Part shown: positions 39,873 through 49,700 of the stretch, one piece after another | Numbering within the stretch: position 1 is the first letter of the stretch | Layout of the letters: every line of letters begins with the position of its first letter | DNA from: Beaufortia kweichowensis | Taxonomy: Eukaryota; Chordata; Actinopteri; Cypriniformes; Gastromyzontidae | Assembly (NCBI GenBank): GCA_019155185.1 | Contig: CM032808.1 | Span: forward strand, 12,280,607 to 12,344,606 | Length of the DNA stretch: 64,000 nt | Reading direction: 5' to 3' | Program-made: the position numbers and the translations under genes | Notes under the pieces: generated by a model | Databases searched by the model: none | What the model was told of the DNA's origin: nothing | The model's input: only the letters and a program-made list of their open reading frames with translations

Positions 39873-42060
39873 TCAGAGAGAGGATTCAGGTTCTACAACA
39901 ACACCATTTGCTTCAGTCAACTGTTTGGAAACATCTGGCTCTGCTGATTCTACCCCTGTGCTTTCAGGCTCTTTATCTTTGTCACCCTCAGGTTTTGCAG
40001 TTTCCATCCCAGTTTCTCCATGAGCACCTTTGTTGTCTGGCTCCTGTGATCCTTTGTTAAGCTCCTCCATCTCTGCCTCAGTGATGGCCATCTCCATCTT
40101 AGCTGGAGGATCAGGCTCCTGGGGTTTTTTCTTGATGAAGAGCCAGTTACAGATTGCAAGTACAAGCGCAGAGAGAGCCACCTCACACCCTGCCAGCAGG
40201 AATACATACATGTAGTTCTTTGTGGCGTCCAGTAGGCGACCTGGAAAACAAAACAAGAACAGATGTGACATCACTTTTTGTGTCGATTGACATTGTGACA
40301 ACCTTCTGAGGTCATTTAGGTGTCAGAGAAACAACATTTTATCATCCCAACATTGGCAGCTGTTGCTCACAGGTCAGAAGTCCATTTGGGTCTGGGATAG
40401 AAAAACCAAATAAGGAGTTCCTTACAAAGAACCATGGGGTGTTGTATAAATAGATTGTCTTTGCAACCCCTAACAAAAGGTACTTAAGGTATGTAAAAAA
40501 GCCACCTACATCCTTTCTATAGGCCTACACCTACATCCTTTAAATCAATAGCTTTAGAAGACTTGAGATACTAGTCACAATAACATCAAGTACAAGTATG
40601 CTTTGATTGGTTGCTTTTAACCATCAATCTCATGTTTGTTAAACAGGACTAACCTGCTCCAGGAGGTCCCACCAACACCGCGATGGCTTCCACCAACAGC
40701 ACTAAACCAATCGCACTGGAGAACTTCTCTGTTCCCACGATGGCCATCAAGACTTCAAACTGTAGGGCTCCAACCATGCCATATGAGATACCAAAGAATA
40801 TGCAGAACACAACGAGAGATGAATAGTCTTTGGAAAGAGAGCCGATAAGGTCGGTGATGCCGTTAAAGATCATTGCAAAACTGAAGAGGTAGACGCATCG
40901 TGGGCGTACCCACTTGAGACCAGCGATGATACCGCACGTGGGCCTGGCGAAGATGTCGATGAACCCCAGTATGGTGAGCAGCAAGGCAGACTTGGTGTCC
41001 TCATTGCCCAATTCCTTTGCATAGCTAACCACAAACACAGGCGGTACAAAAAGACCAAGCACCATGATAGCAGCAGCCACGGTGTAAATTACGAAACCTC
41101 GATCTTTGAAGACTGTGAAATCAAGCAGCTTGGGTTTTGGTTTAGGTTTTGCCTCGTTTTCAGTTTCATCCAACTGGCTCTTTTTTGGGGCTATTAGGGG
41201 TCTCATGAGGGCCCCGCATGCACAGCAGTTTAGCAGCAGTCCTCCAAGGATGAGGAAGCCTCCACGCCAACCAAACTTATACTGAAGAACCTGACCGAGA
41301 GGAGACAGACAGCACAGAGCCACGGGACTTCCTGCGGCAGCTAGACCATTAGCCAAAGGACGTTTCTCACTGAAGTATCTGTTTAACATGATGAGTGATG
41401 GCTGAAAGTTCAGGGCAAGACCCAAACCTGCAATACATTTTAATTTAAAAATCATTTATGATGTTAAAATTTTATGCTTGTCGTAGTAAATAGCCAATTG
41501 TAGAGCAGCACTCACCTGTTATGACTCCCGTACTGAGATAAATATGGATGATGTTGGTGGCAAAGGATGCAATAATCATTCCCAGGGAGGCAAACAGTCC
41601 GCCCACCATCATCACAGGGCGACATCCAAATCGGTTTACCAGGATACTACATAGTGGCCCTGCATAAGCAAAAGATGTCATAGACAGACATTGCAGATAA
41701 GCTTGTTTCATTTAATTCTCAAATTTGCATAAGCCAACAAGACTTTTGCATTGTGGACTCTTAACTGGCAATACAGCCTGATAATGCTTCTATACTATTT
41801 TCAAAGAACTAAAAGGTGGGTGATGAAATGTCCATACCAGAGCCATAAAGCATCGCCAGAAGAATGGAGGAGATCCATGCAGTGTCACTGTAGCCCACTC
41901 CAAACTCCCGGATGAGCTCTTTGAAAAAGACGCTGACCGCTTTGGGAAATGCGTAGGAGAAGCCGGTAATGACGAAGCACCCGAAGAGGACAGCCCAACC
42001 CCACCCTCCATCAGGTGCTTTGACCCCACTATCACCAGTGTCTAATGCCACTCCACCCAT
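39873..42060 (-). CDS. slc16a3: Monocarboxylate transporter 4 (proton-coupled lactate exporter)
   Basis: Four coding exons on the - strand (42060-41838, 41659-41516, 41427-40654, 40240-39873) join in frame, always in phase 1, to 502 codons plus stop. The start MGG…VKAPDGGWGWAVLFGCFVITGFSYAFPKA includes the MCT signature DGGWGW at 17-22 in TM1. NRYFSEKRPLANGLAAAGSP is the second MCT signature. GFIDIFARP carries the TM8 arginine needed for monocarboxylate/proton coupling in the family. The 12-TM major-facilitator fold has a cytosolic loop rich in KPKPK between TM6 and TM7. MCT4 exports lactate with H+ across the plasma membrane of glycolytic cells and needs basigin in mammals. The acidic C-terminal tail is longer than in human MCT4 (465 residues). 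The acceptor at 42078 shows that a leader exon lies upstream. Confidence 0.95.
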
Positions 42061-42080
42061 GATGTCAGGTTTAAAAACTA

Positions 42081-44460
42081 TAGAGAAAAAACAGAAAGAA
42101 CGTCATCATTACAATTATAAACACAACCAAATTTTGATTATGTTTCATTAGTGGTCAACTGCATATCTTGTGGTTTATACATCTTGTTTTCTGAATGGCT
42201 TTGTAATGAAAGAACAGTGCCATGTGCTTGGCAGGATTGTCCAGGATTCACACCCTCCAAGTTTTACATTCTAGGTGCAACATATTAAACGTAATACACA
42301 TCATGAGCATCACAACAATTAACAACTTGTAAATATCCAGTGTCGCAAGTGTCCTTTACTTTAGATCGTAGTAATAATTACATCACCTCTAACTTTCTCA
42401 ATCACTTTGAAAAAATGCCCACACTCATCATAGATGACTACTCAATATCCATAAGATATTTCTTGCCTTTTCTTTCCTTATTTCTACACAGATATCAAAC
42501 AAGCTTAAACATAAAACAAAGTTAAAAAGGTGATATTAAGGCTCATTCACTTAGCAAGCATTACAAACAACATATGAAAACTAATCGTCTATATGCCAAA
42601 AAACAACTACATGTTGGTTAAAAACCCACTTTTTATGTAAACAAGATAACTCCAAACCACTTGTGAGCCTTTAAAACATGACTTGTGATCCTAAAACTGT
42701 ACAGTTTAACAAGCAACACAGATCAATAGTAGATAGTAGATCAACACAATTGTGTGGGGCAAGTGGATATGACTTAAAAGCATCTTCTAAACATCAACCA
42801 CAAATGACATACAAGAGAAGAAAAATGACTGCCAACACAAAAACATTGATGTGGGATGGAAATTAATTAACCAACCAATATATGCCACCTACCTTGCTTA
42901 AGATCTGGCTGTATGTAAAGCCTCACACATATCTACTTTTAGTAGGGGGTTTCAGGGGGCGGGCCTTCAGGAACACACATCCAATAGGCAAATACCCTCC
43001 CAGCGCCATGATATCTATCCTAATTTAGACCCTGACATTTTCTCATGTGGCACTTATTTCAGTGAACAGCATCGCCTCTCATGGTATACTGAATAAATTC
43101 TATCGTTTCACCTATAGATGTTTATACATTATGTGTAGTTAGGATTTAACTGATGTTTGGGTTATAATGGATTATTAAGGGTTAGTATTTATTATAGAAA
43201 GGTCACTGAATTGTTTATATGAAACAGGCCACAGCTGGTTGTCAGTTTACATCATTCATTATAATCTTGTCTCTTTCATACTAATTGATGACACGTGCAT
43301 ATTGTAATCTGTCAATCTAACGCGCGTGTGTGACAAGATGATTACGCAATTATTGATTTACAAAAGGACATCCCAAAACACTCTGACTTGTGTTTATTCA
43401 TATGTTTTATTATTATGTGTATTATGTTAAGTGAAGCATTTCTGCTACATCATCTGCTGTATTTTCCCCATATAACTGTCTGAAGGCAATTAAAGATGCG
43501 TTTAAATATTGCAAAAGAGGATTTATGGTTTTAATAAAATATTTGGACTGACTTTGTGTAGCGCTATAAAAGACGTATGTGCGTAAACACGCTTTATGTG
43601 ACCAATGAACCAGACTAAATATACCATAAAGAAGAATATTTTGTTCTGTATTTACGGGTATCATTTGTCATCCTGTGTCTAAATATTAGCATCAAGTGGT
43701 TGTGATGCAGAGGCGCTCTCTGGTCTACGTGCTAAACGTGACTTTCCTACTCTTCTCCATCTATATGATATCCTCAGCGCCGACGACCCGCATGCGTATC
43801 AAACATATTTACCACCTATAAGTATGTATTTTCTCACTTAATAATGAAAAACAGGACCGCTGTGGCTAAATAATTAATAACCGGATGTAAAAAGAGTAAT
43901 AGTAAAAACACTAGTGATATACATGACAATGTATCGGTATGTGGTTGCATTATACAGTTATTCGCGACATTTATGTTCTGATAAAATATTATTTTAAATA
44001 TATCTTCAATGATACGTGGATAAATAAAATTATTAGGTACTGTTATATTTAGGAACAAAGTATTATACGTGGGTATTTTTATTTGCTTTCTTTTCCAGAA
44101 CCTGTTACTCATCACTAAAACCGGAAAAATTCAACAACATCTCCATGAAAGCCCACCCGGATCCAGCATCCCCCTTCCTCGCGCACGCATGTATAACATG
44201 CGCAAAAACACCCAATCATTATCCGCGAACACATGTCGACATATTTAAAGGCATCGGTCTTATACATACCTTAACGACGCTTAGATTTTTAGGTTTTATT
44301 CATACGATGCTCTCCTGGGACCAGGACCATCACGTTCGCACGGCACACATCTTTGAAAGTAGAAGCACTTGAATGGGGTGTAAAGCTTCACTCGGTTCGC
44401 TTATGCTTATCCGACTGAAGCCGGTTCTGTCACCAATGAATCACTTGAGTCACACTGACG
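42081..44460 (-). other. slc16a3: slc16a3 5' region: leader intron(s) and two candidate non-coding first exons
   Basis: Two good - strand donors precede the coding exon. One is AAGCAAG|GTAGGT, with last exon base 42893; a TATA-like ACTAAAAGTA and a GC box GCCCGCCCCC (near 42962-42952) lie upstream of it. The other is TTAAG|GTATGT, with last exon base 44270, at the edge of a CpG-richer segment. Either or both could be slc16a3 leader exons. About 42150-42880 and 43000-44100 hold no recognised gene. Confidence 0.4.
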
Positions 44461-44500
44461 TGCAGCCAATGATATGGCTGTGTGTGAGGGCACTACGTGC
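44458..44500 (-). promoter_or_regulatory. slc16a3: Paired HIF-type ACGTGC sites and CCAAT box near slc16a3
   Basis: ACGTGC at 44458-44463 and again at 44495-44500, 37 bp apart, with CCAAT at 44466-44470 between them. They lie 0.2 kb upstream, on the slc16a3 strand, of the candidate first-exon donor at 44270. RCGTG is the HIF core, and mammalian SLC16A3 is an established HIF-1 target. Confidence 0.4.
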
Positions 44501-44512
44501 GTTCTCCCACTG

Positions 44513-44544
<32 letters not shown>

Positions 44545-44556
44545 CGCTCGCTCGCT
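44513..44556. repeat. (CT)n followed by (CGCT)n microsatellite
   Basis: 28 bp of CT dinucleotides (44513-44540) merging into four CGCT units (44541-44556). Confidence 0.95.
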
Positions 44557-45540
44557 CATCCCTATACACACCATGTGCTCTGGGATTTAAACGGGATTTA
44601 TGGGCCTTCCTCGTTGAATATTTGAAGCATCGGCTTTGTCTCTCTTATAGCCTAGCTGGGTACTTGACAAATGTATATAAATGTGTATGTATGTATGTAT
44701 ATGTGACCCAGTCTTTTCTGTTTTCTACATAAAATCATCCTACATAATGAAAGTAATATTCTGCGTGAATTTAACATAATTGTCTAAGTAATGTCATGTC
44801 AAAGATTGAAATCATAGTGAAATTAATAGGTTAAAGATGAAGTTACATAATGCAAACTGACAACGCTTGGTCTTCTGCAATTGGTATAACAAGTGAAGAC
44901 AGTAGGAAACAATTTTTTTGTGAATACTATCTATCTCAAAAGTCTGTTTGTAAAACACTAGAGTGGAGAAATAAGAGAAAGCTTATTTTATACCCATGAG
45001 TACACATACAAATTAGGACGTGACAGCAGGCAGGTAGAAAGCACGTGAGGCAGGTGTCTCATTTCCTTGCGTCAGTTGCTTTTGTACAGTGAACCTTTAG
45101 AAACGCTAAGAAAAACGTCTGTTTCGCCTTTGGGCAAATACCAGGAAAGTTCAACTATCTGTATTCATAAATGAACTTTCTCACAAACGTGTGAAAGCAT
45201 GACAGACATGTTTTACACTCGTTACGCAAGCTTCCTAGAAAATAAATGATGAAAAAACACACAGACGCACACACATTGTACTGTATCTTTTCTAATTGTA
45301 TTTTATTTAAACCGGCTGAATATGTCTTTTTATAAGATCCCTACCTTAATAACATTTTAATACCTTTCAGAAAAAAGCTCGCTCATATAAAGGAAATCAT
45401 TATTCAACTAATAAATCTCGTCCTCTCCGCCATTTAGAGTAAACAAATGACATTTTCAGTAGTACGAAGGAACCAAATAACCGTGAAAAACTACACATTT
45501 ATCCTGTAGTAGGCGGGCACTATAGAAACGGGTGTTTCTG
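44557..45540. other. Intergenic DNA between divergent slc16a3 and ccdc57; dispersed repeat at 44700-44905
   Basis: About 44700-44905 is the second copy of the dispersed repeat seen at 30345 (TTTTCTACATAAAAT, GTAATGTCATGTCAA, GAAATCATAGTGAAATTAAT). The rest shows no supported gene. Confidence 0.55.
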
Positions 45541-45552
45541 CAGACGCCTTCT

Positions 45553-45566
45553 GTTTCCATGGAAAC
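45553..45566. promoter_or_regulatory. ccdc57: RFX X-box palindrome upstream of ccdc57
   Basis: GTTTCCATGGAAAC is a perfect 14-bp palindrome matching the X-box consensus GTNRCC-N(0-3)-RGYAAC closely. It is about 270 bp upstream of the ccdc57 leader exon. RFX factors bind such sites at many centriole and cilium genes. Confidence 0.6.
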
Positions 45567-45639
45567 AGTCATAGAGTGAAGGTGGGGCTTCGCTAAACTT
45601 TATATGCTATGCGTTAGCATGCTAGCTAACCTGTCATAA

Positions 45640-45835
45640 ATGTTGACTATGTAAACTATTTTGGACACATCTATCAACTGCTTTCTTTTGTTTTTAATTT
45701 ACAGTTTATCTTTTGTCATTTTTCTGGGTAATTATGGTCCACAAAATGAAATTAAGTAAAATAAAGTTCGAGATGGTGTAACAGCTAGCCGGAGAAAATC
45801 TATGCCTGTCGATGCTTTGGCTAATATACGCAAAG
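45640..45835 (+). other. ccdc57: Candidate ccdc57 leader exon with upstream ORF start
   Basis: The sequence ends in CGCAAAG|GTAAAC (last exon base 45835). An ATG at 45802 opens a short frame (MPVDALANIRK). After splicing to 46665 or 46695 this frame terminates at TAA 46721-46723, two bases before the main ATG at 46726. The transcription start is not determined. Confidence 0.45.
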
Positions 45836-46127
45836 GTAAACTTTAGACAAGAATTTTATTGATTGAAATGATTTTTATTCTTTTTAAAAGACGTTTGTTT
45901 CTACTTTCATCTGAGCTGTGCTAAAACCATTACCCATCCATCACTCTGTTTGACCTCGAGTTTTATGTTCATACCTTTGCTACACGTATAGAGTGTGCTA
46001 ATATTAGAGTTGTTTACATTCTTATCCGGTTGCAAAAGATATAACTCAAACTATGATAACATTGTCGGGTGTCTCTCTCAGTGTGAGACTTAAACAACTT
46101 AAAACTGAATGTTAGTGTAATTTAATG

Positions 46128-46562
46128 TACAGTACCAGTCAACAATTTGGAAACATGAACTCCAAAACTATAAAATAACACAATTGTAACTGTGGGAATT
46201 ATGTTGTGACTAAACTGGCATCCAAAAGAAATGAATACTATGTTATATTTGATTATCTTCAAAAGAAGTCACCTAGAATTTACAAAACCATACTCTTGAC
46301 ATTTATCTTTTATTTATCTCTTAGCTTTTTAAACAGCACTGAATGAATTTCTGTCTGTGCTGGACTGTTATTGGCTGCTTTTAATTCATTATTTGGTCCA
46401 AGTAACTCATTTAAAAAATATAATAAAATTCTGGTTTTCTCTTTAAAGATTTTAACATGTTGTAATTATATTTTTGTCTAAAAGGGTCAATTAAAACATT
46501 GAAATATACTATATATTAAATGATTTTTGCCAATTGTGTCTAAATTTTAGATTGGTACTGTA
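46128..46562. mobile_element. MITE with TACAGTACCAGTC terminal repeats
   Basis: Left end TACAGTACCAGTCAA (46128 on) and right end ATTGGTACTGTA (to 46562) are imperfect inverted repeats bounded by TA. The interior is AT-rich with no coding capacity. The ends match a widespread fish MITE ('ACAGTACCAGTCAAAAGTTTG'). It lies in the first ccdc57 intron. Confidence 0.6.
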
Positions 46563-46725
46563 TAAACCTATTTATGACTTTAAACTGATGTATGGATTTT
46601 TCATTTACTAGCATGTATACTGCAAAACATCCGATCATTTTATAATCACTTCTTGTTTTTACAGGCTTGCTTAACAGGATGCCAGGTATTGCAGTTCTCT
46701 ATTGTTCAACATCTGCTTCATAACC

Positions 46726-49700
46726 ATGCAGCAAGCTGTTGGCTTAGAAACCCGGCTGGCCTGTAAAGAAAGAGAATGGAAAGAACTTCAGGCTTTGCAG
46801 ATCCAACAACTGGAAACCGCTCTGAATGATGCCACATCAGAGCTCTCGGGTCCAGAGAGAGCTTTTCTCCGCTTGCGGGATGACTTTCAGTACAACCTGC
46901 GTGTACTGGAGGAACGCGACAAAGAGCTGGAGCGTTACGATGCCTTAGCAGCCCGTGCCCAGACCGAGGACAGTGCCAGACGGGAAGAGCTCAGTGAGCT
47001 GAAGATTGAGATAGCCAAACTCAAGGATGCTCTGGAAGAACAGAGGAGGATGAAAGAAGACTTGGAATTGCAGTATCAGAAGAGGGGAGTCGAGCATCGA
47101 CTAAAACTGGAAAAGGTGCAGAGGTATGACCTACAATCTTGCAGATTGTATTTGTGGTTCTTGCTCACCTATGTGAAATTTTGATGAGACCTGTTCTTGC
47201 TTTTTAGCATGATTGAAAATGAGATTGAGAAACTGAGGGATGATAATGAAACATTGAAACGGGATCTTCAGAGACGGATTCGAGAATCTGATGGGGAGCT
47301 GGCGCTGCAGAAACAAGTATTTTTATATTGTTCACTAATAATCTTTACACCTTTAAATTAGTCACATGAAATGAGGACCTTTTGTGTTTAGTGTCAATAA
47401 CTTAGTTTATACTGATTATTAATAAAACTAATTTACCAAAAATTAAAGCAGTCTGGGAATATGTTGTGCACATAAAGAATGATTTTGTCTGTACTGAAAC
47501 TTAATCCAAAGTGATAATGGTCTCAGATTAATGCCAGGTCATTGTATGTTATTTAAAGTAAGCACACTGACCTGAAGAGATTCCAGCTGGCAAGAGGTCT
47601 TAGTCTTTCATCTATGTCAACTATTTACTAAACAGTCATCACCTCACTTTGTGAAGTAAAATGATAAGGCCGTGAAGGATTACTGTTAATGTCTTTGAAC
47701 TAATGCTATTTATGCTGAAGTGTATTCAGGTCAGTTCGGAAATAGGTTAGACTATGTATTGTTTTGTATTTCACTGGATGCTTACCTTTGACATTTGGGT
47801 GTACGTTTGACATTTAAAAAAGGCATTTATAGTTAAAAAGAATGCTGTCATTTAAAATCATAGCTAAGTGTACTCTAATTGTCATCGAAACAGGAAATGA
47901 TGTCAGATTTTGACAGTGAGATGAGAAGACGGGAACACGAGTTTAGTCTAAAGCTGGATGAGATGAACAGTGTTGTTCTTTCCCACGAGCTTCAAGTAAG
48001 ACACACATCCCGGTAAACCTCTAAACATTCTCTTGACATACAAGGTTACGGCAATTAGGGCAATTAATGGTGGCCAAAAGTATGAAGACAACCCTTCTAT
48101 TGAATAAGTTTGGCTAGGCCCCTTAATTCCAGTTAAGGCAAATCCTAATGCTATGGCCAACAGTTACATTCTAGAGAAATGTGTGCTTATCACTTGGCAA
48201 CAGAAGGCCAATTCCATGCCAGCAATCAACCCTGTACACAAAGGTCAATAAAGACATGATTTACTGTTTATGATGCGGAGGAACTTGACCTCCAGGGCCA
48301 GACCCGAACCCCACTATCACATAACTTTAGTGCCTGACACCACTGATGGGAGTCTATATCTCTGGTATGAGCAACCGTGTTTATTAATAAATCTTATTTT
48401 TAATATTAAACTGTCCAGGAAAAGCTTTTAAGCAAAGAGCTGGGGGTCCATGCTAAAGCTCACAGCCAGGCCACCGAGGCCCTGCAGGCTTTTGAGGAAC
48501 TCTACCAGCAGGCACAGAAGGAGATCCAACGCAAAGATTGGGAGCTAAAGAACACCACTGCGATGAAAGACTCCAGGTTAACGGACACTTGTGCACTAAA
48601 ATTAGACAGACACACATTTCTGTTTGAATATAAAAGAATTTTTATTACTGTTTTCTAGGATAAAAGAGTTTGAAGACAAATTACAACAAATGGAGAGAAA
48701 TTATAAAAAGGATCAGGAAGCATACAACAGAAAGTAAGTTTAAAGCATTTAAGCATTTAAAATCTGAGATGTTCTGTCATGAAATGTACTCTGTCCTGAG
48801 CATGTTTCCAGTTAATTATTATTTTAAATAATTGCAATATTGTATCTAATAATACAATACTGATATTATCACACCAAGAATCATAAAACATCACAATGTA
48901 TCAGAGTTTTGAATAACTAAACTCTATTATTTTACTGTGATCCATATATTACCATATTTTTCTTCCCCACCTGTATTTGGTGCAAGCATTTGTGTTTTTT
49001 AGATTATAATGTCAAATAAAAAAGGTGAGGTCATGAACTCTGTGGATTAATATGTGCAGTTCAGATTACTCTGAGTAGGCTGGATTGTTTTCTTTCTGTG
49101 GTGTTTTGAAATGTGATATATGCTGGAATGCTACTGCCTTCTACAGGCACGCTGAGCTAGAACGGAGGTCTCGAGAGAGGGTGAGGATGCACGGGACCTC
49201 ATGAGAGAAGCTCATGCCAGGGATCTTCAAGAAGAGAAAGGCAGGACCTCAGAGCTGAAGGCCAAACTGGACAGACTGATCTTGGAGCACGAGAGGAGAG
49301 AGAAGAGCCATGCTGATGACCTCCACCACAAAGACCAGCAGATACAAGAGTAAGACACAGACTTTTTTATATATCAGAAAATAAATGGGCTGTGTTTTGG
49401 AGTTGTAAATTCAATTTTTTTGTGACCAGTTGCTAGGTGGGAGGCAATGTATTGCCAGTGGCTCATATATAAATGAGTGTAAATACATTGAGAGTAAATA
49501 TGTAGGTGTCTTTCACAATGTCTTTCAAAGCACCCAGATTATATAACATGTTTTTAATTCCAAGCCCAAAGGTGACAGAAATGCTCCTAATTTGTATATG
49601 CTTATAATTAGTTTTTTGTAATTTGTAAGAATATATGTACTTAATATGCTCAAATCAAGACACACTACAGCCACGAAAAAATGGCTTAAAATGCTGTTTC

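Noticed and set aside
43563..43573. TATAAAAG box on the + strand
   Set aside because: No gene on the + strand follows within 2 kb, and it does not fit either slc16a3 first-exon candidate. Likely chance.
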